Shown here: piece after piece, positions 9,354 through 18,985 of the stretch | Layout: every line of letters starts with the position of its first letter | Numbering within the stretch: position 1 is the stretch's first letter | Source: Gordonia heveisoli | Lineage (GTDB): Bacteria; Actinomycetota; Actinomycetes; Mycobacteriales; Mycobacteriaceae | DNA: 64,000 nucleotides | Direction of reading: 5' to 3' | Assembly: GCF_030315745.1 (NCBI RefSeq) | Contig: NZ_JASXSH010000022.1 | Span: 1 to 64,000 of the forward strand | Made by a program: the position numbers and the translations under genes | Notes under the pieces: generated by a model | Databases searched by the model: none | What the model saw: the letters and a program-made list of their open reading frames with translations, nothing else | Told to the model about the DNA's origin: nothing

Positions 9354-10748
9354 CTAACCGACGATGGGATGGCTGCTGACGAATGCCAGCAGATCATGAC
9401 GGGTGATGACACCGATGGGCTTGCCGTCCTCGACGACCATCAGCGCGTCGGATTCGCCGAGCGCCTTGGTCGCCGCGGGGACCGGCTCACCGGAACCGAT
9501 CAGCGGGAACGGGGCACCCATGTGGGCGGACACCGGGTCGGCGAGGCTCGCACGTCCCTCGAAGACCGCCGACAGCAGGTCGCGCTCGGTGACCGCGCCT
9601 GCCACCTCACCGGCCATGACCGGCGGTTCGGCCTTGACGACCGGCATCTGCGAGACGCCGTATTCGCGCAGGATCTCGATGGCGTCGCGCAGGGTCTCCT
9701 GCGGGTGGGTGTGCACCAGATCGGGCAGGGCACCGGTCTTGCCGCGCAACACATCTCCGACGAGGGCGTCGGTTGCCTTGCCGCCGAGGGGGCTGCGCAG
9801 GAAGCCGTAGCTGCTCATCCACTCGTCGTTGAAGATCTTCGCCATGTAGCCGCGCCCGCCGTCGGGCAGCAGTACGACGACGACGGCGTCGGGCCCCTCA
9901 CGTTCGGCAACCTGGAGCGCGGCGACGACGGCCATCCCACACGATCCACCCACCAGCAGACCCTCTTCGCGGGCCAGGCGCCGGGTCATGTCGAAGGAGT
10001 CGGCGTCGGAGACCGCGATGATCTCGTCCGGGATCGACGGGTCGTAGGCGTCCGGCCAGAAATCCTCACCCACACCTTCGACGAGGTACGGCCGCCCGGT
10101 GCCGCCGGAGTACACCGATCCCTCGGGATCGACGCCGACGACCTTCACCGCGCCGCCGGACACCTCCTTGAGGTACCGGCCGGTGCCGGTGATGGTGCCG
10201 CCGGTACCGACGCCCGCGACGAAATGCGTCACCGTGCCGTCGGTGTCCCGCCAGATCTCGGGGCCCGTCGTCTCGTAATGGCTCTGCGGCCCGGCCGGGT
10301 TGGCGTACTGATTGGGCTTCCATGCGCCGGGGATCTCCCGGGTGAGCCGGTCGGAGACGTTGTAGTAGCTGTCCGGGTGCGACGGCTCGACCGCGGTCGG
10401 GCACACCACGACCTCCGCGCCGTAGGCACGCAGCACGTTGCGCTTGTCCTCACCCACCTTGTCCGGACACACGAACACGCACTTGTAACCACGCTGCTGG
10501 GCGACGAGCGCCAGTCCCACGCCGGTGTTGCCGGAGGTCGGCTCGACGATGGTGCCGCCCGGCTTGAGCTCACCCGACGCCTCGGCGGCATCGACCATCT
10601 TGACCGCGATACGGTCCTTGCTGCTACCACCCGGATTCAGGTATTCGACCTTGGCCGCGACCAGCCCCGATCCGGGGGTGGTCACCGAGTTGAGCTTGAC
10701 CAGCGGGGTGTTGCCCACCAGGTCGATCACATGATTGGCGATGCGCAT
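9354..10748 (-). CDS. cbs: cystathionine beta-synthase
   Basis: This PLP enzyme condenses homocysteine with serine to give cystathionine, the first step of reverse transsulfuration. The 464-residue protein has the start motif VGNTPLVKLN, the PLP lysine in NPGGSSKDRIAVK (Lys44), PTSGNTGVGLA, the glycine-rich GTGGTITG phosphate loop, and a C-terminal pair of CBS domains (about 335-460). Those domains bind adenosyl compounds in other members. There is no N-terminal haem domain, as is usual in bacteria. It is the first gene of cbs-metB-ilvA and is divergent from the SGNH hydrolase gene; the 92-base space between them should contain both promoters. Confidence 0.93.
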   Translation of the reverse strand: MRIANHVIDLVGNTPLVKLNSVTTPGSGLVAAKVEYLNPGGSSKDRIAVKMVDAAEASGELKPGGTIVEPTSGNTGVGLALVAQQRGYKCVFVCPDKVGEDKRNVLRAYGAEVVVCPTAVEPSHPDSYYNVSDRLTREIPGAWKPNQYANPAGPQSHYETTGPEIWRDTDGTVTHFVAGVGTGGTITGTGRYLKEVSGGAVKVVGVDPEGSVYSGGTGRPYLVEGVGEDFWPDAYDPSIPDEIIAVSDADSFDMTRRLAREEGLLVGGSCGMAVVAALQVAEREGPDAVVVVLLPDGGRGYMAKIFNDEWMSSYGFLRSPLGGKATDALVGDVLRGKTGALPDLVHTHPQETLRDAIEILREYGVSQMPVVKAEPPVMAGEVAGAVTERDLLSAVFEGRASLADPVSAHMGAPFPLIGSGEPVPAATKALGESDALMVVEDGKPIGVITRHDLLAFVSSHPIVG

Positions 10749-10840
10749 ACGTCCATCGTCCCAGAGTCGTCATCGGTGTCCGAAATCCGGTGTCGAGTTG
10801 CACCCGGGATGGGCGATTCTCGCCCTCTAGACTGGACGAC

Positions 10841-11812
10841 GTGGCGACCCCGGACAGCGCACGAGTGCTCAACCCGGCCCTGCGGGTGATGCAGGAGCTA
10901 CGGGACCATCCCACCCTGCGCGACGTCGGCGCCACCGCGGCGGCCACCGCCGCCGCAACCGGCGCATCCTGGGCCTTCTACAACTACCTGCACTATCAGG
11001 CCGCGACCGCACGCACCACGATCCCGCACCGCACCGACAACGCACCCGACGGCGACGGCGTCTACCTCGGCGACGGACAGGGACCGATCCCGCTCGGCCG
11101 CGACGACGTCGTCGACCTGCACCTGACCGTCTTCGGGGATTCGACCGCGGCCGGACTCGGCGCCGACACCGCGGATGAGACCCCGGGCGTCCAACTGGCC
11201 CGGCGCGTGGCCGCCGACACCGGACACCGCGTGCACTACAGCAACAAGGCCATCGTGGGTGCCACCTCGAAGGGGTTGGCCGCCCAGATCGACGCGATGC
11301 TCATCGCCCGACAGCGGCCCGACGTCGCGGTCATCCTGATCGGCGCCAACGATGTCACCGCCAGCAACGGCATCCGGTCGTCGGCGCGCAGGCTCGGGGA
11401 CGCGGTTCGTCGTCTGCGGGAGGTGGACGCACAGGTCGTCGTCGGCACCTGCCCCGACTTCGGGGTGATCACCGCGATCCCGCAGCCGCTTCGATCGGTG
11501 CTGCGCGGATGGGGCCTGCGGCTCGCGGCCGCACAGCGCGGCGCGGTACGGGCCGCGGGCGGACGTGCCGTGCCGATGGCCGATCTGCTGACCAAGGAGT
11601 TCCTCGCCGAACCCGAGAACATGTTCTCCGCCGACAACTATCACCCGTCCGCGGCCGGATACGCCCTGGCCGCCGACATCCTGCTGCCCGAGGTGCTGGC
11701 CGCGATCGGCGAATGGGGACCGGCTCCCCTACCCCAGCCGCCGGAGGTCTCCGAGGCCGCCGAACAGCATCGATTCGGGCATCGGATCCTCGGCCATCTC
11801 GGTGTCGGCTGA
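10841..11812 (+). CDS. SGNH/GDSL-family hydrolase, membrane-anchored
   Basis: The 323-residue protein (GTG at 10841) has block I VFGDSTAAGLG with nucleophile Ser101, block III IGANDVT, and the late D-N-Y-H-P catalytic dyad. A hydrophobic Ala-rich segment near 30-48 may anchor it in the membrane. SGNH hydrolases cleave ester bonds in lipids, acyl-sugars or polysaccharide acetyl groups; this one's substrate is unknown. A TAGACT -10-like hexamer ends about seven bases before the GTG, which would give a leaderless transcript, common in this order. The neighbouring order (cbs, SGNH hydrolase, thiolase) matches the M. tuberculosis Rv1077-Rv1075c-Rv1074c region. Confidence 0.85.
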   Translation: MATPDSARVLNPALRVMQELRDHPTLRDVGATAAATAAATGASWAFYNYLHYQAATARTTIPHRTDNAPDGDGVYLGDGQGPIPLGRDDVVDLHLTVFGDSTAAGLGADTADETPGVQLARRVAADTGHRVHYSNKAIVGATSKGLAAQIDAMLIARQRPDVAVILIGANDVTASNGIRSSARRLGDAVRRLREVDAQVVVGTCPDFGVITAIPQPLRSVLRGWGLRLAAAQRGAVRAAGGRAVPMADLLTKEFLAEPENMFSADNYHPSAAGYALAADILLPEVLAAIGEWGPAPLPQPPEVSEAAEQHRFGHRILGHLGVG

Positions 11813-11842
11813 CCGGTCGCACGCATACCTACCCGACCCGAT

Positions 11843-11860
11843 ACCAAGCACCTGCTTGGT
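11843..11860. promoter_or_regulatory. inverted-repeat operator upstream of thiolase gene
   Basis: Arms ACCAAGCA and TGCTTGGT are perfectly complementary with a CC spacer. A TAATCT -10-like hexamer lies at 11866-11871, and the thiolase ATG follows at 11878, so the palindrome covers the expected -35 region. This suits repression by a TetR-type fatty-acid or acyl-CoA regulator; the regulator's identity is inference. Confidence 0.6.
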
Positions 11861-11877
11861 GGGCGTAATCTATCGCC

Positions 11878-13101
11878 ATGACTGAAGCCGTCATCGTTGC
11901 CCATGCCCGTTCGCCCATCGGTCGTGCCGGAAAGGGGTCCCTCAAGGACGTCCGGCCCGACGAACTCTCCCGCCAGATGGTGGCCGCAGCTCTCGCCAAG
12001 GTGCCCGAACTCGATCCCGCCGACATCGAGGACATCCACTGGGGCATCGGTCAGCCCGGTGGCCAGGGCGGCTACAACATCGCCCGCGTGATCGCCGTCG
12101 AACTCGGTTATGACCACATCCCCGGCGTCACCGTGAACCGCTACTGCTCGTCCTCGCTGCAGACCACCCGCATGGCGCTGCACGCGATCAAGGCGGGCGA
12201 AGCCGACGTGATCATCTCCGGTGGCGTCGAGAGCGTCTCGTCGTTCGGCGTGTCCGGCGGCGCGGACGGTGCACCCGATTCCAAGAACCCGCTCTTCGCC
12301 GACGCCCAGGCCCGCACCGCCAAGGCCACCGAGGGCGGCGCTCCGGCATGGACCGACCCGCGGGCCGCAGGCCTGATCCCCGACGTCTACATCCCGATGG
12401 GCGAGACCGCCGAGAACGTCGCGTCGCTGACCGGCATCTCCCGTGAAGACCAGGACCGCTGGGGTGTGCTCAGCCAGAACCGCGCCGAGAAGGCCATCGC
12501 CGATGGGTTCTTCGCCCGCGAGATCGACCCGATCACGCTCGCCGACGGCACCCAGGTGACCACCGACGACGGTCCGCGCGCCGGTACCACCTACGAGAAG
12601 ATCAGCCAGCTCAAGCCGGTCTTCCGCCCCGACGGCACCATCACCGCGGGTAACGCCTGTCCGCTCAACGACGGTGCCGCCGCCCTGGTGATCATGAGTG
12701 ACACCAAGGCCAAGGCACTCGGCCTGACCCCGCTGGCCCGGGTCGTGGCCACCGCCGCGACCGGTCTGTCCCCCGAGATCATGGGTCTTGGCCCGATCGA
12801 GGCGATCCGCAAGGTGCTCAAGCAGACCGGCATGTCGATCTCGGACATCGACCTGGTGGAGATCAACGAGGCCTTCGCGGTTCAGGTCCTCGGTTCGGCC
12901 AACGAGCTGGGTATCGACCACGACAAGCTGAACGTCTCCGGTGGCGCGATCGCCCTCGGCCACCCGTTCGGCATGACCGGTGCACGCATCACCACCACGC
13001 TGCTCAACAACCTGCGCACCCACGACAAGACATTCGGCATCGAGTCGATGTGCGTCGGCGGTGGCCAGGGTATGGCGATGGTGCTCGAACGTCTCAGCTG
13101 A
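11878..13101 (+). CDS. acetyl-CoA acyltransferase (thiolase, FadA type)
   Basis: The 407-residue enzyme shows the thiolase active site: nucleophile Cys90 in [12 protein letters not shown], the [12 protein letters not shown] histidine loop, and the C-terminal CVGGGQGMA with the second cysteine. It either cleaves 3-ketoacyl-CoA in beta-oxidation or condenses acetyl-CoA. Context resembles M. tuberculosis fadA3 (Rv1074c). The ATG is only six bases beyond a TAATCT hexamer, suggesting a leaderless mRNA, and a palindromic operator covers the -35 region. No other beta-oxidation gene is next to it. A strong hairpin terminator follows the stop codon. Confidence 0.9.
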   Translation: MTEAVIVAHARSPIGRAGKGSLKDVRPDELSRQMVAAALAKVPELDPADIEDIHWGIGQPGGQGGYNIARVIAVELGYDHIPGVTVNRYCSSSLQTTRMALHAIKAGEADVIISGGVESVSSFGVSGGADGAPDSKNPLFADAQARTAKATEGGAPAWTDPRAAGLIPDVYIPMGETAENVASLTGISREDQDRWGVLSQNRAEKAIADGFFAREIDPITLADGTQVTTDDGPRAGTTYEKISQLKPVFRPDGTITAGNACPLNDGAAALVIMSDTKAKALGLTPLARVVATAATGLSPEIMGLGPIEAIRKVLKQTGMSISDIDLVEINEAFAVQVLGSANELGIDHDKLNVSGGAIALGHPFGMTGARITTTLLNNLRTHDKTFGIESMCVGGGQGMAMVLERLS

Positions 13102-13120
13102 GACGGCTTCACCGACAACA

Positions 13121-13170
13121 CGATCCGGCCCGGCCGACGACCTCTCGTCGGCCGGGCCGGATCGTTTCTT
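13121..13170 (+). terminator. strong hairpin terminator between convergent genes
   Basis: A perfect 20-base-pair stem (13121-13140 with 13145-13164) with a four-base CCTC loop is followed by TTTCTT. It lies 20 bases after the thiolase stop and 12 bases before the 3' end of the convergent exporter gene. It may stop transcription from both sides, though the T-run favours the + strand. Confidence 0.88.
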
Positions 13171-13182
13171 GTTCGCCCGGGG

Positions 13183-14688
13183 TCAACCCACCGGAACCGG
13201 CTGATCGTCGGGGTCGTCGAGTTCCTCGTCGACAACCGGCTCGTCTTCACGCGCGGCCGCCTCCGCCGCGGGCGGACGTCGGACGAGGAGTCCGAGTAGC
13301 ACCAGCACGATGCCGAGCACCCCGGCCACCAGGAAGACCGTGCGCACCCCGTCGGTGTCGGCCTGCAGCGCCGGGACGCCATTCTCCTTCTGGTGAGTCG
13401 ACACCACGGTCATCACCGTGATGAACAGTGCGGTGCCGACCGCGCCCGCCACCTGCTGCAGGGTGCCGACTACCGCGGAACCATACGAATAAAGCTGCGG
13501 CGGCACCGAACTCAGCCCGAGGGTCATCAGCGGAGTGAATGTCGCGGCCAGGCCCAGACACAGCACCAGGTTCGCACCGACCAGCAACCACACCGAGGTA
13601 TCGGTGCTGATCATGGTCAGCATCCACACACCCGACGCGACCAGGATGGTGCCGGGGATGACGAGCACCCTGGGACCGTGCCGATCGTAGACACGCCCGA
13701 TCAGCGGCGCAGCCATACCCATCACCAGTCCGCCGGGCAGAGTGATCAGACCGGTGCGAAAGGCGTCGAGCTCCAACACCGTCTGCGCGTACAACGGCAC
13801 CACGATGAAGGTGCCCATCATCGTCGCCATCCCCGCGAGCATCACGATCAGCGACAGCGAGAACACGCGCGACCGGAACACCCGCAGATCGAGCAGTGCC
13901 CGATCCTCACGTTGGAGTACCAGTTGGCGTGCCACGAAACCGGCCAGCGCGCACGCGCCGACGACGATCGGGATCCACGGTGGCACCGCGACGTCGCCAG
14001 CGGCCGACTCACCGATGCCGACCACGCCGTAGACAACGCCGCCGAAGCCGAGGATCGCCAGCGGGATGGACCAGAAGTCGATCGCCGCCGACGACAGTGC
14101 ACCGGCCGTCGGCTGGATTACCCCGGCGCCCACCGCCAGCGCGATCAGCGCGATCGGCGCCACCACGATGAAGATCGAGCGCCAGCTGAAATGGTCGAGC
14201 AGGAAACCCGACAGCGTCGGACCCAGTGCCGGGGCCACCGCGATCACCACGGAGATGTTGCCCATCATCACGCCCCGGCGATGCTCTGGTACCAGTGTCA
14301 TGACCGTCGTCATCAGCAGTGGCAGCATGATCGCCGTGCCCAGCGCCTGGACGACGCGTGCGATCAGCAGCACGGTGAAACCGGGAGCCACCGCGGCGAC
14401 GATCGTCCCGATGCTGAACAGCGTCATCGCGGCGAGGAACATGGTGCGTGTACCGAAGCGCTGGATGAGGAATCCCGTCAGCGGAATGACGATCGCCATG
14501 GTCAGCATGAAGGCCGTGGTGAGCCACTGGCCGATCGTCGGGTCGACGCCGAGGTGGCTCTGCAACACCGGCAGAGCCACGCTCATGACAGTCTCGTTCA
14601 GGATCACCACGAAGCTGGCGACGAGCAGCGTTCCGATGATGGTGAGGTCGGTTCGCGACAGGCGCGAATCGGGTATGTCGGCGGTCAT
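13183..14688 (-). CDS. DHA2-family (EmrB/QacA-like) multidrug exporter
   Basis: The 501-residue protein has about 14 hydrophobic segments. The DHA2 pattern includes [13 protein letters not shown] in the first segment, [21 protein letters not shown] in the second, and the motif-C-like run [18 protein letters not shown]. Such proton-driven antiporters export cationic or amphipathic drugs. The C-terminal tail (about 470-501) is acidic and proline-containing. It appears monocistronic, ending against the terminator at 13121-13170, and no regulator gene adjoins it. Substrate is not predictable. Confidence 0.88.
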   Translation of the reverse strand: MTADIPDSRLSRTDLTIIGTLLVASFVVILNETVMSVALPVLQSHLGVDPTIGQWLTTAFMLTMAIVIPLTGFLIQRFGTRTMFLAAMTLFSIGTIVAAVAPGFTVLLIARVVQALGTAIMLPLLMTTVMTLVPEHRRGVMMGNISVVIAVAPALGPTLSGFLLDHFSWRSIFIVVAPIALIALAVGAGVIQPTAGALSSAAIDFWSIPLAILGFGGVVYGVVGIGESAAGDVAVPPWIPIVVGACALAGFVARQLVLQREDRALLDLRVFRSRVFSLSLIVMLAGMATMMGTFIVVPLYAQTVLELDAFRTGLITLPGGLVMGMAAPLIGRVYDRHGPRVLVIPGTILVASGVWMLTMISTDTSVWLLVGANLVLCLGLAATFTPLMTLGLSSVPPQLYSYGSAVVGTLQQVAGAVGTALFITVMTVVSTHQKENGVPALQADTDGVRTVFLVAGVLGIVLVLLGLLVRRPPAAEAAAREDEPVVDEELDDPDDQPVPVG

Positions 14689-14805
14689 TGCTGTAGTCCC
14701 CTCTCAGACGGATTCCCCGGGACAGACTCATGTCACCGACAAAATTCATAAGCGAGGCTACAAACCCGACGGCGGTATGCGCCACTGTTTTTGCGACCCA
14801 AAGGA

Positions 14806-14846
14806 AACTGCGCCCCACCCGATGGGAAATCGGGTGGGGCGCAGTT
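14806..14846 (-). terminator. hairpin downstream of the Bax-inhibitor-1-like gene
   Basis: A perfect 18-base-pair stem (14806-14823 with 14829-14846) encloses a five-base loop. It starts 18 bases after the stop codon of the leftward gene ending at 14865. On that strand it is followed by a short broken T-run, so it probably acts as that gene's terminator. Confidence 0.75.
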
Positions 14847-14864
14847 GGCCGGATCTGTCGTCGG

Positions 14865-15719
14865 CTAGTCCGAATTGAAGTAGGACAGCAGGCGCAGGAT
14901 CTCGATGTACAGCCACACCAGGGTGACGGTCAGGCCGAGCGCGACGCCCCATGCGGCACGGGACGGCGCACCGGCGCGGATCAGATGATCGGCGGCGTCG
15001 AAGTCCAGCAGGAAGCTGAAGGCGGCCAGGCCGATGCAGACCAGCGAGAAGATGATGGCGATGGGTCCGCCGTCGCGCAGGATGCCGACCTCACCGGTGA
15101 ACAGCGAGATCACCAGGTTGCCCAGCATCAGGACCATCACACCGATCAGGCCGGCGAGCAGCATGCGGGTGAACCGCGGGGTGACCCGCACGGCGCCGAC
15201 CTTGTAGACGAACAGCATGCCGAAGAACACACCGAACGTTCCGAGTACCGCCTGGCCGATGAGCGCACCGGCCGAGACCTCGCCGGACACCATCCAGTTG
15301 GCGAATACGTAGGAGATCGATCCGACGAACATGCCCTCGAAGAGGGCGTAGGCGAGGACGATGGCCGGGTTGTCCTGCTTGCGGCCGAAGGAGGCCACCA
15401 GGACGAGCACCAGGCCGACGATCGCACCCAGCGCGGAGAAGACTCCGGCGAGGCCCTCGTTCTGCGACACGAGCGCATAGGTGGCGACCGCCGAGATCGT
15501 CAGCACGCCGAGCGTGATGGCGGTCTTGGTGACCACATCGTCGATCGTCAGCTGCCGCGCGGCGGGCGGCGCCTGGGTGTACGGGTCGACCTGCGGCTGA
15601 CCGTACTGGTTCATCATCGCGGCCTGGCCGGCACCGGCGAAGCCGGCCCCGAAGCCCGCGTATCCGGTCTGGTTGTCGCGGACCACGCCGCGCATAACCG
15701 GATTGCTGCTCTCTCGCAC
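14865..15719 (-). CDS. Bax inhibitor-1/YccA-family membrane protein
   Basis: The 284-residue protein has a cytoplasmic Gly/Pro/Gln/Tyr-rich N-terminus (about 1-75) and seven hydrophobic segments. The C-terminal FLLDFDAADHLIRAGAP region, with paired acidic residues, is typical of the BI-1/YccA family. Members form pH-sensitive ion leak channels or modulate membrane proteases. It stands alone, with a hairpin terminator after it. A similar protein (Rv1072) lies near fadA3 in M. tuberculosis as far as I recall, so this may be part of the same conserved neighbourhood. Its role in actinobacteria is not established. Confidence 0.85.
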   Translation of the reverse strand: MRESSNPVMRGVVRDNQTGYAGFGAGFAGAGQAAMMNQYGQPQVDPYTQAPPAARQLTIDDVVTKTAITLGVLTISAVATYALVSQNEGLAGVFSALGAIVGLVLVLVASFGRKQDNPAIVLAYALFEGMFVGSISYVFANWMVSGEVSAGALIGQAVLGTFGVFFGMLFVYKVGAVRVTPRFTRMLLAGLIGVMVLMLGNLVISLFTGEVGILRDGGPIAIIFSLVCIGLAAFSFLLDFDAADHLIRAGAPSRAAWGVALGLTVTLVWLYIEILRLLSYFNSD

Positions 15720-15863
15720 GAAGCGCTCCTTATCCTGATGGATGTAGTGAATCCGTAGTGGCTGTCGGTCAGAGTATTTCGGTCAAACCTCGATCGACGT
15801 ACATCCTGTGAACGTCGGCGACGTCCCACAGGTTCCGCGATTGAGTCGGCCTCCCTGCAAACT

Positions 15864-16583
15864 TTACCTTCTCTTGACCATCTTGTCGTTCGGCGACTCG
15901 ACGCGCTCCCGCTGTTCGTTCAGCCACCCGCGCGCATACGAGTGGTCGACGCGCGGCCCGAGAACCCCCAAGCCGGCGCGGCCGATGCAGATCGCGCGCA
16001 TCAGGTTCTCCGCGTGGCGCAGGTCGTCATCCCAACCCAGCCCAGGTTTGGTCAGCATCAGCGACGCCACCCCGTGCGCTGCCGCCCACATCTCCAGCAC
16101 GATGTCGTAGACGTCGTCATGGTCAAAGATGCCCTCGTCGGCGAGTTCGCCGACGACCGCGGCAAAACGCCGGTACGCCGACATCGCCAGCACCTCGTCG
16201 ACGAGCAACGACGTCCCGCCCACGACCGGTGCCCGGAAGGCGATCCGGTACAGCACCGGGTTGGCCAGCGCGAATCGCACATAGGCGAGTCCCTGCTGCA
16301 ACCCACGCTCCAGCGGGTCGGCGATATCCACCGACGCATCGGCCATCGCCGAGTCCAGTTGCTCGAAGTAACGTGCACAGACCGCGTCCATCAACGCGTC
16401 CTTGTCGGCGAAGTGCAGATAGATCGACGGCGGGGTCACCCCGACGCGGCCCGCCACCGCCCGGATCGACACCTTCGCATCCCCGTCCTGTTCGACGAGG
16501 AGGTCGCTGGCCGCGACGATGATCTCTTCGGCGAGGATCTCACCGGAGCCGCGCGGCGACCGGGTTCGTCTTCGGGCGTCCAC
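15864..16583 (-). CDS. TetR-family regulator coupled to an MmpL gene
   Basis: The start is set at the GTG at 16583, which has GAGGAGG six bases upstream, giving 239 residues. An N-terminal TetR helix-turn-helix (about 15-60) contains VSIRAVAGRVGVTPPSIYLHFADKD, followed by a C-terminal ligand domain of the WHG type. The gene begins 44 bases inside the 3' end of the MmpL gene, so the two are co-transcribed and probably co-translated. The palindrome at 18904-18926 ahead of the MmpL gene is the likely target, making this an auto-repressing exporter cassette; that link is inference from position. Confidence 0.88.
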   Translation of the reverse strand: MDARRRTRSPRGSGEILAEEIIVAASDLLVEQDGDAKVSIRAVAGRVGVTPPSIYLHFADKDALMDAVCARYFEQLDSAMADASVDIADPLERGLQQGLAYVRFALANPVLYRIAFRAPVVGGTSLLVDEVLAMSAYRRFAAVVGELADEGIFDHDDVYDIVLEMWAAAHGVASLMLTKPGLGWDDDLRHAENLMRAICIGRAGLGVLGPRVDHSYARGWLNEQRERVESPNDKMVKRR

Positions 16584-18825
16584 TGCTGACCTCCTCGCTT
16601 CGGCTTTCCGGTATTTCCTCAGCCAGTCCGATGCGATCGTGTAGACGACGCAGCGGACCGGGGGCCCACCAGTTGGCACGCCCGGCGAGGCGCATGACCG
16701 CCGGTACGAGCAGCATCCGGATGAGCGTGGCGTCCATCAGCACCGCGATCGTCAGTCCGACCCCGAACATCCGCATGAAAGAGACCTCGGACGCGGCGAT
16801 ACCCGCGAACACGATGCTCATCAGCAGGGCGGCCGCCGTGATCACCCGACCGGTCTTGGCCAGCCCGAGAGCCACCGCATGATCGTTGGCGGCCCGGGAG
16901 CGATCCGAGGCCAGCCATTCCTCCCGGATGCGACCGAGCAGGAACACCTCGTAGTCCATCGACAGCCCGAAGGCGATGCAGAACATCAGTACCGGCATCG
17001 TCGCGACCAGATATCCGGTTGCGGTGCTGCCCAATCCGCCAAGGTGTCCGTCCTGGAAGAACCACACCATCGCACCAAAGGTCGCCGACAGCGACAGGAT
17101 GTTGAGCACGAGCGCCTTGATCGGCAGCACCACACTGCCGGTGAACAGGAACAGCAGCACGAAGGTTGCGATGGCGATCACCCCGAGCACCCACGGCAGA
17201 TGTGCGTAGATCGAGCCGACGGTGTCGTCGTTGATGGCCTGCTGCCCGGCGAACTTGACCTCCAGGCCGGGCGGCACGGCGACGTCGCGTAACCGCTGCA
17301 ACTGATCGCTACCGGCATCCGTCATCGGCTGGGCGTCGGTGGCGACGGTGATGAGATGCACCTCCCCCGACGAATCCGCGGGGCTTCCGGGGCCGACCGC
17401 CTTGCCGCCGATGAAGGTCCCCGCCGACGAGGTCACCGAAGTGACGTCGGCGACCTTCGACAAGTCCTGTGCATAGGCACCGACGGAAGCGGTGTCCGCC
17501 GTCCCGGTGACCACGACCGAGATCGTCGAGGACAGGTCACCCTCGAAGTCGGCACGGATCTCTTCCTGGATGACATGCGCCTCCGCAGATTTGGGCAGCA
17601 CCCGATCGTCGGGGAAGCCGAACTTGATCGACAGGAACGGCGCACCGAGGATCAGGAGGAAGATCGTCGCGCCGGCGGCGACCGGCAGCGCACGTCGCAG
17701 CACGCCCTGCACGAACCGATACCACCAGGTGTCCTCGGCCGCCTTCGGCGCAGGCTCCGGCCGGCGCAACAGGCGACGAACCGGTCCGCGCACATCCCAC
17801 GCGTCGATGCGGTCACCGAGCACCATCAGCATCGCCGGCGTGAGGATGAGCGCGGCGAACACCGCGACCGCGACGACGCCGAGGCCCGCGTACGCGAACG
17901 ACCGCAGGAAGTACATCGGGAAGATCGCCAGTGCGCACAGTGCGAGCGCGACGGTCACCGCGGAGAATGCGACCGTCCGACCGGCAGTGGCCAATGTCTT
18001 GACGATGGCATCGGCCCGGTCGCGGCCTCCCGCGACCTCCTCGCGATAGCGCGTGAGCAGCAGCAGCGCATAGTCGATGGCGAGTGCCAACCCCAACGCG
18101 GTGGTCAGGTTGAGGGCGAAGATCGACACCTCGGTGAACTCGGCGATGAAACGCAGCAGGGCGAAGGTCGCCACGATCGACACGATCCCGATGATGATCG
18201 GCAGCGATGCGGCGACAACACCACCGAAGACGACGATGAGGACGAGGAAGCTGATCGGGATCGCGATGCCCTCGGCGATGGCGAGGTCCCGCGAGGTCTG
18301 CTCGTTTACCTGGCTGTAGACCGCACCCTCACCACCGACACGGATGGTGACGCCGGATCGTTCACCGGCGAATCGGTCCGCCAGTTCCTCGGCGTGAGCG
18401 GGCGCCTTGTCCTCACCGCCCGCGAGTCCGACGATGATGAGCGCCGACGTCCGGTCGCTACTGACCAGCGATGTCGCGAGCTGCGGCGTGGTCCAGTACG
18501 ACAGGATCGGTTGCTGCACATAGTCGGTCGTCTTGAGCGCGGTGACCAGCTCATAGGCGACCTCACGGACGGTTGCACTCTGGGTGACATCGGTCGGGGC
18601 GGGTGCGTCGAGTTTGATCACCGCCTGGACGCCGCCACGGTCGAAGGTGTCCGCCAGGACGTCGTTGGCCTGCGAGGATTCCGATTGTGGATCGCTGTAG
18701 CCGCCGGCCAGAAGATGCTGGGCCGCGGTGGCACCATATGCCCCGCACAGCGCCAGGAACAGCACCGCGACGATCAACACACGTTTCGGCATCGCGATGA
18801 TGCGTTTCGTCATCCCAGCCAACAT
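16540..18825 (-). CDS. MmpL/RND-family transporter
   Basis: The 761-residue protein shows the MMPL layout: one membrane segment at the start, a large extracytoplasmic loop, five more segments, a second loop after residue about 395, and six final segments. Proton-relay motifs are visible as FALNLTTALGLALAIDYALLL and AFGLSMDYEVFLLGRIREEW, each with the acid-tyrosine pair. MmpL proteins move lipids or drugs across the inner membrane of mycolate-forming bacteria. The start at 18825 is preceded by a GGGGGAA ribosome-binding site. The gene heads a two-gene unit with the TetR regulator and has a palindromic operator about 80 bases upstream. No mmpS is adjacent. Confidence 0.92.
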   Translation of the reverse strand: MLAGMTKRIIAMPKRVLIVAVLFLALCGAYGATAAQHLLAGGYSDPQSESSQANDVLADTFDRGGVQAVIKLDAPAPTDVTQSATVREVAYELVTALKTTDYVQQPILSYWTTPQLATSLVSSDRTSALIIVGLAGGEDKAPAHAEELADRFAGERSGVTIRVGGEGAVYSQVNEQTSRDLAIAEGIAIPISFLVLIVVFGGVVAASLPIIIGIVSIVATFALLRFIAEFTEVSIFALNLTTALGLALAIDYALLLLTRYREEVAGGRDRADAIVKTLATAGRTVAFSAVTVALALCALAIFPMYFLRSFAYAGLGVVAVAVFAALILTPAMLMVLGDRIDAWDVRGPVRRLLRRPEPAPKAAEDTWWYRFVQGVLRRALPVAAGATIFLLILGAPFLSIKFGFPDDRVLPKSAEAHVIQEEIRADFEGDLSSTISVVVTGTADTASVGAYAQDLSKVADVTSVTSSAGTFIGGKAVGPGSPADSSGEVHLITVATDAQPMTDAGSDQLQRLRDVAVPPGLEVKFAGQQAINDDTVGSIYAHLPWVLGVIAIATFVLLFLFTGSVVLPIKALVLNILSLSATFGAMVWFFQDGHLGGLGSTATGYLVATMPVLMFCIAFGLSMDYEVFLLGRIREEWLASDRSRAANDHAVALGLAKTGRVITAAALLMSIVFAGIAASEVSFMRMFGVGLTIAVLMDATLIRMLLVPAVMRLAGRANWWAPGPLRRLHDRIGLAEEIPESRSEEVSSGRPKTNPVAARLR

Positions 18826-18903
18826 AGAATTCCCCCACCCAGAAGACTATCGATCGATCCACCCCGGTCGGAACCACGAAGCCCCCCGGCCGTCATATCG
18901 GCG

Positions 18904-18926
18904 TTAAGTTATCACCATTAACTTAA
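18904..18926. promoter_or_regulatory. palindromic TetR-type operator upstream of MmpL gene
   Basis: Perfect eight-base arms TTAAGTTA (18904-18911) and TAACTTAA (18919-18926) flank a seven-base spacer. The site is strikingly AT-rich for this genome and lies 79 bases upstream of the MmpL start codon. The downstream TetR gene is the obvious candidate to bind it. Confidence 0.7.
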
Positions 18927-18985
18927 GTGGGGCAACAAGTTCTACACAGGAGCGTCATGACATGCTGTGTACGAATGACAACGAG

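Noticed and set aside
10749-10840. Riboswitch for the cbs-metB-ilvA operon
   Set aside because: The gap is only 92 bases, with no SAM- or T-box-like conserved core that I could see.
9369-10889. Long open frame opposite cbs
   Set aside because: Antisense to a gene with clear catalytic motifs; composition is typical of a reverse-frame shadow.
16540-18825. MmpS-MmpL pair with the protein at 81-563
   Set aside because: They are about 16 kilobases apart and unrelated genes lie between, so no functional pairing is claimed.
17356-18921. Long open frame opposite the MmpL gene
   Set aside because: Same type of shadow, with Arg/Asp/Gln bias and no recognisable domain.
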